Source: CAWJKP01 sp963843465 (GTDB lineage Bacteria; Planctomycetota; Planctomycetia; Pirellulales; Thermoguttaceae). From it: a stretch of DNA of 64,000 bases. The stretch lies in the NCBI GenBank assembly GCA_963843465.1, contig CAWJKP010000003.1, forward strand, positions 992,001 through 1,056,000. The letters run 5' to 3'. How positions within the stretch are numbered: position 1 is the stretch's first letter; the number at the start of each line of letters is the position of its first letter. The notes beneath the pieces were generated by a model. The model worked only from the letters and a program-made list of their open reading frames with translations, was not told the origin of the DNA and made no database searches. This document shows positions 57,217 to 64,000 of the stretch, piece after piece. Position numbers and translations under genes: made by a program.

Positions 57217-58246
57217 TCATTGTCCTTTCCGCTTACTGCGATTGGCGGAGGCCACAGGATTCTTTGACGCCGGCAGACCTGGTGGACGAGGCTGCTCCTG
57301 CCGTTGCCGGGCAAGCCGTTCGCGGGCCAGGCGGATGGCGTCGTGCAGCTTCCTTTCCAAGACCTTCTGCGGCGGAAGCTCGGTCAGGTATTGTGCCGCC
57401 CGGATACCGCTCTGCTCCAACCGCAGCAGACGCACGTGCCCTTCGGTCTTGCCGGCGCACAGGACCAGACCCAGGGGCGGCTCCTCGCCGGGCTGCACTT
57501 CGTTCTCCTCCAGCCACCGCAAGTAGAGTCTCCATCTGCCCCTTGTCGGCCGCCTGGAACTTGCCTATCTTCAGGTCAACGGCCACCAGCCGCCGCAGCT
57601 TGCGGTGATAGAACAAGAGGTCCAAGTAGTAGTCTTCGTCATCGACCGTGATCCGCTTCTGCCGAGCGAGGAAAGCGAAGTCAGTCCCCAGCTCCAGGAT
57701 GAATGCCTCCAGTTCCCGCAGGATGGCCTGTTCCACGTCCTTTTCGCTGTAGCTGCCGGCCAGTCCCAGGAAGTCGAGGAAGTACGGGTCGCGGAAGACA
57801 AGGTCCGGCGTCAGGCGGTCGTCCTCCCGCAGGGCGTCGAGGTCTCGGCGAATCAACTCGTCGGGTTTCTTGCTGACAGCCGTACGCTCAAACAGCAGCC
57901 GGTCGATCTTCTGCCGCAACGTGCGGACGCTCCATCGCTCCAGGCGGCACATCTCGGCGTAGAAGTCGCGTTTCAGCGAGTGGTCCAGTGGAATTATGGC
58001 GAGGAAGTGGCTCCAGCTCAATTGTCCAGACAACGTCTGGACAATTTCGGCGTCCGGGAACGCCTCGGCGAACTGGACCATGTAGAACAGGTTGCGCCGT
58101 CCGAAGCCACGGCCGTATTCGAGGGTCAATTGTGCAGACACTGTCTGCACAATCTCCTCTCCGTACTCCGCCCGCTTCTCGTGCAGGATGTCCTCGCGGA
58201 TGCGTTTGCCAATGCTCCAGTACATCGCCACCATCGACGAGTTCAC
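57217..58246 (-). CDS. DUF1016 / PD-(D/E)XK nuclease family protein, 5' end uncertain, one frameshift
   Basis: YhcG-like. N-terminal DUF1016_N: SMVAMYWSIGKRIREDILHE and RGFGRRNLFYMVQFAEAFPD. The C-terminal PD-(D/E)XK part has DPYFLDFLGLAGSYSEKDVE and DEDYYLDLLFYHRKLRRLVA followed by VDLKIGKF (D...DLK). The frame changes near 57520, giving RWLEENEVQPGEEPPLGLVL. In-frame sequence LLRDIRGLIEQARQQVARTV continues upstream of GTG 58246 to a stop near 58350 without a clear start, so the 5' end is probably mis-sequenced. Related to HNH/RM-associated nucleases; the role is not established. Confidence 0.8.
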
Positions 58247-58445
58247 CGTCCGCGCTACCTGCTGGCGTGCCTGCTCGATCAGGCCGCGAATGTCGCGCAG
58301 AAGTTGGTCCGTTGCCCGCGGTGGCGCCGGAATGGATGGCTCGGTGCCAGGTCACGCCCGAGTCGCGTGCGATGTCGTTCCGCTGCCATGCTTCAGTCGT
58401 CCGCTGTTACGAACGGCTGCTGAAAGCGGCGACGCAGGAATGAAC

Positions 58446-59003
58446 TCAGGGTTTCCATTCAAGAACTCCCGTCTGTCCAGGGTGAGCGGCGCCCTCCTTG
58501 TCTCGCCACTCGAAGGTGACCTTGATCGGCACGTTGAGCGCCGCGCAACAATCAAAAAGCGCTCCCACGCCTGATTTGCGCTGACGCCTTGGATGGAAAT
58601 GTCCGCACCGGGGAGGTACTTGTATCCGTTTTGTTCGTATTTTCCCTTTCGAAGGTTCGCGTGCGACACACGTTTGAGCGCTTCGAACGAGCCCAGGCGC
58701 TTGCAGCCCAAAACGTGAAGTTGATCCATCAGACCGTTCCATTTCGCGGTGCACCGCGCGACCGTCAACCGTCGCTGAGACGATCCGAGTGTGGTCCAGA
58801 CTGGCATGAGAATCCGGATCTTGCCGCAGAAGGCTATCCTTCGCGGCGGGCACGTAGCCGGTTCCATTCGGCGAGACGCCCCTCCGCGTGACCGCCTCGT
58901 CGATAAGACCCTCTACGAGCGACTCGCGAGTGTCTTCGAAGGGCTCCGTAACAAGGGTCTTGAGCTTCGCGTCGTACGCTTCGGATAGGGTGATAGTTGG
59001 CAT
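58446..59003 (-). CDS. RHH-N-terminal protein of unknown function, two frameshifts
   Basis: Start ATG 59003 (MPTITLSEAYDAKLKTLVTE). Residues 1-30 look like a small ribbon-helix-helix/antitoxin-like start. From about 58760 the good sequence is in another frame (KWNGLMDQLHVLGCKRLGSF, EALKRVSHANLRKGKYEQNG, KYLPGADISIQGVSANQAWE), and it returns to the first frame for LNVPIKVTFEWRDKEGAAHP at the end. Family unrecognised; paralogous-looking proteins often have the order RHH then a helical/alpha-beta domain. Confidence 0.55.
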   Translation of the reverse strand: MPTITLSEAYDAKLKTLVTEPFEDTRESLVEGLIDEAVTRRGVSPNGTGYVPAAKDSLLRQDPDSHASLDHTRIVSATVDGRAVHREMERSDGSTSRFGLQAPGLVRSAQTCVAREPSKGKIRTKRIQVPPRCGHFHPRRQRKSGVGALFDCCAALNVPIKVTFEWRDKEGAAHPGQTGVLEWKP

Positions 59004-59362
59004 TCGAATGCTCCCGCACCAGGTTCTCCAGTACAATACATAGGGAATTATATAGCCATAATCATTCCTAGCAAGTAGGAATCCATAAGATTCATGGTTT
59101 TTCTATAGTGTCTATAGGACCTTGCTTGGGCGATTGGCCCCCAAATACCCCCAAAAGACGGGCTCACGCTCCAGAGACCCCGAGAAAGATTTGGACGCGC
59201 GTTGCGCCCCGCGAGATCGAAAGGCCGCCGTCTGCCATTCGACGCCATTACTCCCGATGGCAAGCACCTCCGGCGTGACGGCCGGACGAGAATCGCGTGG
59301 TTTGAGGTTTGTCCGGTTTCCCCTCACCCCAACCATCTCCCGGAGGGAGAGGGGGAAACGCT
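59004..59362. other. Gap with family I copy 3
   Basis: Family I palindrome at 59319-59352 (caccccaaccatctcccgga) just before the stop of the ThuA-like gene. A ctatag-rich stretch at 59105-59125. No gene is seen. Confidence 0.6.
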
Positions 59363-60643
59363 CTAACGCCGATCCTCCCCAATCGTCAGCGTAAAGGGGA
59401 AATCCTTGTAGGGCACGGCCAGCGGCGTCACCGTGTAGCTCCAGACGCCCGGCTGGGCGTCGGGGATGTCGATGGTGAAGGTCTTGGTGTCGGACTTCTC
59501 TTCCTTGCGGCCGTCCGGCCCGGTGACTTCCAGCCGCAGCCGGGCGCCCTGGTTCTCGAAGCCCAGGGCAAACTGCAAACGGCCGGCCTTGGCCAACTCG
59601 TAGCGGTCGCCGACCGGCTGCCCGCCCGAGGAGGCGCTGAGCAGGTTCCGTTCCTGCGGCGACAGTCCGCCGCGGACCATGGTCCGCTTGATGCGGGAAT
59701 CCTCGCGGGCGGTGACGGTGGTGAAGACCAGGTAGCGCAGCAGTTCTTTCTCCACGTCGTTGTTCTGGGCCTCGTTGTGGAAGGAGGTGAAGATCACGGT
59801 CCCGTCGCCGACGGGGAAACTGACCAACAGCGGCCCGGTCTGCCGGTCGCCGGACGTAAGCTCGTACTGGCCCTGCAAGTAGGTGGTCACGTCGCGGCCG
59901 GTGAAGGCGGCGGGGCGCCAGTCGGATTTCTCGAAGCGGAGCGGGATCGTCGGACCCAGCCGCTTCCGCAGGCCCGGGTCGACAACGTCGGCGGTGACCT
60001 TCTGCACTTCGCCCCGGCTGACCTTGGCCTCATCGATCATCTCGGGAAAGGCGATGGCCAAGAGGTCGAACTGCCAGTCGGAGGCGTAGAGCGTGCCGCC
60101 GCCGGCGACGAAGCGGCGGAGACTCTGGTTCAAGCGGGCGACGATCTCCGGCCGGGCGGCGAAGACGGCCGTGTTCGCACGGACGCCGGCGCGGACCCGG
60201 CGGACGACCCAATTCTTCGGCACCGGCGAGCAGGCCACGAAGAGCACGTCGTACTTGTCGAGCTCGTCGGACTCCAAGAGGTCATTCAGCGAGATCTGCG
60301 TGTATTGGTAGCCCGGCCCCAGGGTCCGCAGCAAGGCCCCCATGTCGTCCCAGTTTTCGTCCAACGGCGGCTTGGTGACCGCCAGGCGGAGCGACGTGCG
60401 GCCGGCCGGCTCGGAGACGCTGTGAGTTGCGTGCGTCACTTCCTCGACGCTGGAAGACTGCAAGCCAGGGCGGGGCGTCGAGCCGCGGCCGAAGAGGAAG
60501 ACCAGTCCCAGGGCCGCCAAAAGCGCGATCCCGGCCGCCGCATCCAGCAGCAGTCGATTGCGCTGGCGGCGGGCGTCCGGCGACGCGCCGTTCTGAGCCG
60601 GCGGACCGGGCGGCAAGGGAGGCGGGTAGCTGGATGCGGCCAT
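59363..60643 (-). CDS. Membrane-anchored ThuA/GATase-like protein
   Basis: 426 residues. Short Pro-rich cytoplasmic N-terminus, TM helix about 30-50 (LLLDAAAGIALLAALGLVFL). A Rossmann-like part (YTQISLNDLLESDELDKYDV, LFVACSPVPKNWVVRRVRAG, AGGGTLYASDWQFDLLAIAF, VSFPVGDGTVIFTSFHNEAQ) resembles ThuA/DUF4159-like proteins. The C-terminal PPC-like beta domain (LQFALGFENQGARLRLEVTG) follows. Likely periplasmic domain with a cytosolic tail. It sits near the PP2C and vWA genes but is not contiguous with them. Confidence 0.7.
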   Translation of the reverse strand: MAASSYPPPLPPGPPAQNGASPDARRQRNRLLLDAAAGIALLAALGLVFLFGRGSTPRPGLQSSSVEEVTHATHSVSEPAGRTSLRLAVTKPPLDENWDDMGALLRTLGPGYQYTQISLNDLLESDELDKYDVLFVACSPVPKNWVVRRVRAGVRANTAVFAARPEIVARLNQSLRRFVAGGGTLYASDWQFDLLAIAFPEMIDEAKVSRGEVQKVTADVVDPGLRKRLGPTIPLRFEKSDWRPAAFTGRDVTTYLQGQYELTSGDRQTGPLLVSFPVGDGTVIFTSFHNEAQNNDVEKELLRYLVFTTVTAREDSRIKRTMVRGGLSPQERNLLSASSGGQPVGDRYELAKAGRLQFALGFENQGARLRLEVTGPDGRKEEKSDTKTFTIDIPDAQPGVWSYTVTPLAVPYKDFPFTLTIGEDRR

Positions 60644-60660
60644 GGGATCAATGCTCCTAT

Positions 60661-60722
60661 GTACTCCTCACGCTCCGCGTGAGGTTCGTTCGGTTCGGCC
60701 TCACGCGGAGCGTGAGGAGTAC
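60661..60722. repeat. Family A palindrome, copy 8 (long spacer)
   Basis: 62 bp because the spacer between halves is 18 bp (ttcgttcggttcgg...). It lies between the ybaK stop and the ThuA-like start. Confidence 0.88.
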
Positions 60723-60726
60723 GAAA

Positions 60727-61206
60727 CTACAGACTCTTCTCGCGGGCCAAAGCGGCCGGCGTGGCCTGCGTGACGCGGAGGTAGTCTTGCGGGGCCAGCA
60801 AGATCTGCGTGCCGCGGACGCCGGCGGAAATGGAGATCACGTCGTACAATTCGCAGGTCTCGTCGATATACACGGGGTAGTCCTTCTTGCAGGCCAGCGC
60901 GGTCACGCCGCCGCGGATGTAGCCCGTCAGCGGCTGCACCTCCTTGAGCGGGACCATTTCCACGCGGCGATCGTCGGCCGCCCGGGCCAAGGCCCGCAGG
61001 TCCAGCTCCGCGTCGCCGGGGACGACGGCCAGCAAGATCCCCCGGCGATCGCCGCGGACGACCAGGGTCTTGAAGACCTGTTCGGCCGGCAGGCCGATCT
61101 TTTGCGCGACGCGCTCGGCGCTGAGGTCGCTTTCGTCGACCTCGTACTCCCGCAGCTCGTAGGAAACGCCCAGTCGGTCCAGCACCCGGGCGGCATTGGT
61201 TTTCAT
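60727..61206 (-). CDS. ybaK: Cys-tRNA(Pro)/Cys-tRNA(Cys) deacylase YbaK/EbsC
   Basis: 159 residues. NAARVLDRLGVSYELREYEV, then FKTLVVRGDRRGILLAVVPG, with Lys46 of the YbaK fold. GYIRGGVTALACKKDYPVYI is the conserved loop. A trans-editing enzyme that deacylates Cys-tRNAPro misacylated by ProS. Full length. It lies between a decayed hlyD (51 bp upstream) and the ThuA-like gene. Confidence 0.93.
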   Translation of the reverse strand: MKTNAARVLDRLGVSYELREYEVDESDLSAERVAQKIGLPAEQVFKTLVVRGDRRGILLAVVPGDAELDLRALARAADDRRVEMVPLKEVQPLTGYIRGGVTALACKKDYPVYIDETCELYDVISISAGVRGTQILLAPQDYLRVTQATPAALAREKSL

Positions 61207-61257
61207 CGGGGTGCCTACTCGAACTCGACATTCGCGGTCATATAGGGGAGCAAGTCC

Positions 61258-62122
61258 TTACGGCGTGCCCGACATGGCGATGACCACGGTATATGTGACC
61301 ACGTTCTGCGCCATCGTGGCATTCAGCCGTATCTGTTTCACTTTGCCCTCGAAGACCCTGCCAGGAAAAGCGTCGACCGTAAAGCGGACGGGTTGCTGCT
61401 GGTGGATTTGCGGAATATCAGCCTCCTTGACGGAGGCCCAGACGTCCAATTTATCGCCGTCGCGACCAGGAAGGGCCCGGTGGCGTCGGTGGGAGCGACC
61501 ATTTGCCCTACGTTACGCGGCGGTCGATGACGACGCCTTTGATCGGCGACTTGATCGTGGTATAGCCCAGTCCAATTTCCGCTTGTTTTAGTGCGGCCCT
61601 GTTCTGTCCGAGCACCGCCTCGGCCACCGTCACGGCCGCCTTGGCCGCCTTGTAGTTGAACTTGGCCAGGTCGAAATCGGAGCCCGGTATGGCCTTGCTC
61701 TTCTCCAGCTCCTGCGCCTGTTTCCATTGGGCCTCGGCGCGTTCCAAATTGATCGTCACCTGTGCCAACTCGGCTCGGGCACGGCGCAGGCGGCGTGCTC
61801 GAATTCGACACGCACCGAATAGAGCTGGCTGTCGATCTGCGCCAAGACGGTACCCGCTTCCACTGATGAATCCCAGCCGATGCACTTGTCCGGGGAGCAA
61901 GGGTCCGCGCCGAGGCTTACGATCTTGCCCGGCACCTGCGCAGACGTTGACCACCTCCTCCGGCTCGATCGTTCCCGTGGCTTTGACCTTCTTGCCCGCC
62001 GCGGCCTGGTTTGCCGTCGCCGGGTGGACCGCCGGCTTGGCGTCGTCGGCAGAATACGCCTGCCGCACGCCACTGCCGGTAACGAGCAACAACGCGACCA
62101 ACACGATCAGCAGCTTTCTCAT
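61258..62122 (-). pseudogene. HlyD/MacA-like membrane fusion protein, decayed
   Basis: Start ATG 62122 with signal/anchor MRKLLIVLVALLLVTGSGVR, then KVKATGTIEPEEVVNVCA. Recognisable pieces are in at least three frames: SVEAGTVLAQIDSQLYSVRV, ARAELAQVTINLERAEAQWK, GYTTIKSPIKGVVIDRRV, VGQMVAPTDATGPFLVATAI, and WASVKEADIPQIHQQQPVRF. The reading ends at VVIAMSGTP, roughly 80-100 residues before the usual C-terminus. More breaks than elsewhere plus a missing end suggest real decay, not only sequence error. No ABC partner is adjacent. Confidence 0.7.
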
Positions 62123-62178
62123 AGCGGTCTCCCTGTTACTTGAATAAGCAAGTTGGCCCACGATCAAGGTTTCCCTAC

Positions 62179-62231
62179 GTACTCCTCACGCTCCGCGTGA
62201 GGGCGTTCGTCACGCGGAGCGTGACGAGTAC
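62179..62231. repeat. Family A palindrome, copy 9
   Basis: 53 bp, between hlyD and the PP2C gene and 19 bp downstream of the PP2C stop. Confidence 0.9.
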
Positions 62232-62250
62232 GGTAAGCAACGCCTACGCC

Positions 62251-63510
62251 CTACGGCCGGAACTTCTTCAGGTATTTCTGCCAGACGGAAGTGGCCGACT
62301 TCTTCACCTCCTTGAACTTCTCCAACCCACGCGCTACCTGCTTGGCGGACTGGTCGATGATCTCCCCCGAGATGGCCTTGAGCTTCTCGGCGACATCCTC
62401 GACCGGCCGGGCCGGCTCCGCGGGAAGCGCCGGCGTGGCCGCCGGGGCTAACGGCGCGGCGGCGGGCGAAACCGGCGCGGCGGCTGGGGCTAACGGTCGC
62501 GGATCGGCGGTTATTCCCGGCGGCGGCGCCGGTTGTGTGGCAAGAGGCTGGTTCGTCTGTGGTGGGCTCCCCTCACCCCAACCCTCTCCCGAAGGGAGAG
62601 GGGGGATCGCCGGCGTGGCCGCCGGGGCTAACGGCGACTCGGCCGCCGCCCGCGGCTGCTCGTCGGCCGCGGCCCACGGCGGCTCGTCGGGCGGCTCGGC
62701 CCGGGGATCGCAGATCCGCAGCAAGAGCAACGTGGCGTCGTCGTAGCGCATCTCCCGCTGCTCCCGCAACGACATCACCTCGGCCTGCCAGGTCTCTTCC
62801 GGCATGTCCCAGTAATTCTCCCAGGCGGGCGGCTGGCCCGACTCCGAACGCCGCAAGGCCCAGGCGGCCACGGCGTCGGTGCAAAGCACCAGGAGGTCGC
62901 CCGGGCGGCCGCACTCCTCGAAGTTGCGGAAGCCGACCAGCTCGTCGCGGCTCAGATTCACGCTGCCGATGACCAGCGGGTCGGCGTCGAACTCGGCGGC
63001 CGTCTCGATGGGGAAGGTCCGCACGGTCTTCCCCTCGCGGAGATAAAACAGGCAGGTGTCGCCCACGGCGTAGCCGCGGATGTTCCAGGCCGGCGGCTGG
63101 TCCGGCGAGATCCCGTCGGCCGGCGATACACTTTCGACTGGCGATGCACTTTCGGCCGGCGAGGCGCCCTCGACCGGCAGCAGCCGCACCGCCAGCAGCG
63201 TGGAGAAGGTGCCGTCTTTGAGCTTGGCCTTCTGGAACCAGGCCAGCCGGTTGACGTCGATCCTCGCGGACCAGGCCGCCCGGCGCTGGGCCAGCCACTG
63301 CCGCCAGGCGTCCTTGTCGGCCGGGTCGGGCGTGTCGGCCAGCATCGACTCGGTGAGGATCGTGGCCCAGGAGCGGGAGAAGATCCCGGAGGCCACCCCG
63401 TCGGCCAGCGTGGCAATCCCGCGACGGGGATCCACCGCAAAGGCATCCTGGTTCTGTTCGGGATGCTCGGGGTCCTTGGCGAGCGTGAAGATGCGGAAGT
63501 CGAATCGCAT
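62251..63510 (-). CDS. PP2C-family serine/threonine phosphatase, linker with repeats
   Basis: 419 residues. DFRIFTLAKDPEHPEQNQDA then IATLADGVASGIFSRSWATI holds the PP2C (PPM) metal-binding start (QDA, ADGVAS). CLFYLREGKTVRTFPIETAA, then GRPGDLLVLCTDAVAAWALR and MRYDDATLLLLRI with the late Asp pair. A Pro/Ala-rich linker (about 270-370) contains family I (62570-62602) and two family G copies (62429-62452, 62609-62632) in frame. The C-terminus is a basic helical tail. Next to a vWA gene, the order of TerY-P-like modules. Confidence 0.85.
   Translation of the reverse strand: MRFDFRIFTLAKDPEHPEQNQDAFAVDPRRGIATLADGVASGIFSRSWATILTESMLADTPDPADKDAWRQWLAQRRAAWSARIDVNRLAWFQKAKLKDGTFSTLLAVRLLPVEGASPAESASPVESVSPADGISPDQPPAWNIRGYAVGDTCLFYLREGKTVRTFPIETAAEFDADPLVIGSVNLSRDELVGFRNFEECGRPGDLLVLCTDAVAAWALRRSESGQPPAWENYWDMPEETWQAEVMSLREQREMRYDDATLLLLRICDPRAEPPDEPPWAAADEQPRAAAESPLAPAATPAIPPLPSGEGWGEGSPPQTNQPLATQPAPPPGITADPRPLAPAAAPVSPAAAPLAPAATPALPAEPARPVEDVAEKLKAISGEIIDQSAKQVARGLEKFKEVKKSATSVWQKYLKKFRP
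62429..62632. repeat. Family G, family I and family G inside the PP2C linker
   Basis: Three elements in one 200-bp coding stretch: G 62429-62452, I 62570-62602, G 62609-62632. They encode LAPAATPA-type and LPSGEGWGEG-type sequence. Confidence 0.85.
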
Positions 63511-63511
63511 T

Positions 63512-64000
63512 CTATCGCAGTCCCGGCGCTGCCTGCGTGCCCATGTTGAGGAATTGGATCAGGCAGACCATGTCGGCGTTGAAGGCCATGCCCCGCGCTC
63601 CCGGCTGCAAGGGGAAGCCTTCCGCCGTGGCGTGGCGGAAGAAGGGGTCGGGCAGCACGCTGGACATCTGAAAGAGCACTTGGGCCAGGTGGTCGGGCAG
63701 CCCTTCGCCGCTGGAGGGGAACATGAAGGGATCGGCGGCCGTCATCGACAGGTGGCAGTTGAACAACAGCACGTTGCCGTCCTCGGTGGCCAGCCGCTTG
63801 ATGGCGTCGGCATAGGGCGTGGGGTCGCCGTCCTGCGATTCGCCGTCGGTGATGTGGACCACGATCGGGGGGAAGCTGCGGGGATGCTGGGCGATCCAGC
63901 CCGAGAGCACCTCGTGGGCGTGGTAGAGCATGTGGCACATCGGCGTGCCGCCTTCGGTTACCGGGTCGACCCAGACCGGCATCTCGCAGGGCACCTGGAT
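63512..64000 (-). CDS. vWA domain protein, 5'-partial
   Basis: The start is beyond the window. IVVHITDGESQDGDPTPYAD gives the vWA/MIDAS TDGES segment and LLFNCHLSMTAADPFMFPSS the following strand. C-terminal FNADMVCLIQFLNMGTQAAP. Only 1 bp separates it from the PP2C gene, so they are co-transcribed and probably translationally coupled. The vWA-PP2C pair is the core of TerY-P type modules, which in other bacteria also include a Ser/Thr kinase; that gene could lie beyond 64000. Confidence 0.85.
   Translation of the reverse strand: MQVPCEMPVWVDPVTEGGTPMCHMLYHAHEVLSGWIAQHPRSFPPIVVHITDGESQDGDPTPYADAIKRLATEDGNVLLFNCHLSMTAADPFMFPSSGEGLPDHLAQVLFQMSSVLPDPFFRHATAEGFPLQPGARGMAFNADMVCLIQFLNMGTQAAPGLR

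Noticed and set aside
1..64000. tRNA genes
   Set aside because: No stretch combining acceptor pairing with a T-loop ggttcgaatcc-type sequence was found by eye; a tRNAscan run would be decisive.

Overview
The window is GC-rich DNA that looks like a planctomycete (Pirellulales-type) chromosome segment, probably from a metagenome or draft assembly. The evidence is the gene content: two DUF1080 proteins, paired PQQ-type beta-propellers, a Tat-exported Gfo/Idh/MocA oxidoreductase, a BBP7-type outer-membrane barrel, an NPCBM metalloprotease, a J-domain-like protein and a split Tad/Cpa pilus locus. No rRNA or tRNA gene was recognised.

Layout. 1-2.8 kb: end of an MFS transporter converging on a polytopic membrane protein. 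3.5-7.7 kb: cpaB-cpaC-cpaE, with no cpaF/tadBC following. 7.9-11.3 kb: J-domain-like protein, dodecin, secreted transglutaminase-like protein, and a DUF433 antitoxin beside an internally deleted DUF5615 toxin. 12-18 kb: DUF1080, metalloprotease and unknown secreted proteins. 18.3-24.4 kb: RDD protein, then a tsaD-BON-Fis operon, a DUF4160/DUF2442 pair, a CtpA-type S41 protease and a HicB-like protein. 24.4-34.9 kb: carbohydrate-related secreted proteins (DUF4965, CE15, DUF1080, GH10/TIM-barrel-like) and a PIN/RHH toxin-antitoxin pair. 35.4-39.8 kb: two coupled PQQ-propeller genes and Gfo/Idh/MocA. 40.4-46.5 kb: an uncharacterised gene, a secreted CBM/discoidin protein, a TIR-like protein and a MazEF-type pair. 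47-50.2 kb: BBP7-type barrel converging on a predicted tyrosine phosphatase fused to an autotransporter barrel. 50.8-57.2 kb: cimA behind an intrinsic terminator, an overlapping small-gene operon with a retropepsin-like protease, and valS. 57.2-64 kb: DUF1016 nuclease, a broken RHH-type gene, a ThuA-like membrane protein, ybaK, a decayed hlyD, then PP2C and vWA genes cut by the window edge.

Two properties dominate. First, at least eleven families of short dispersed palindromes occur: family A (nine copies, eight exactly 53 bp), family B (63 bp, four copies, one with its left arm expanded to six 36-bp units), a 25-bp palindrome in eight tandem copies, and others. Several lie in frame inside genes, including valS, and others supply the last codons of genes. 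This recalls Rickettsia palindromic elements. Second, many clearly homologous genes, including essential valS (three breaks), are interrupted by single-base frameshifts. Most are likelier to be assembly or sequencing indels than biology. hlyD and the DUF5615 gene look genuinely decayed.

Strongest candidates for new biology are the in-frame palindromes, the phosphatase-autotransporter fusion, the TIR-like protein with a beta-rich C-terminus, the overlapping small-protein/retropepsin operon, the vWA-PP2C pair and two intergenic structured-RNA candidates. All coordinates and translations were read by eye; no database search was run.
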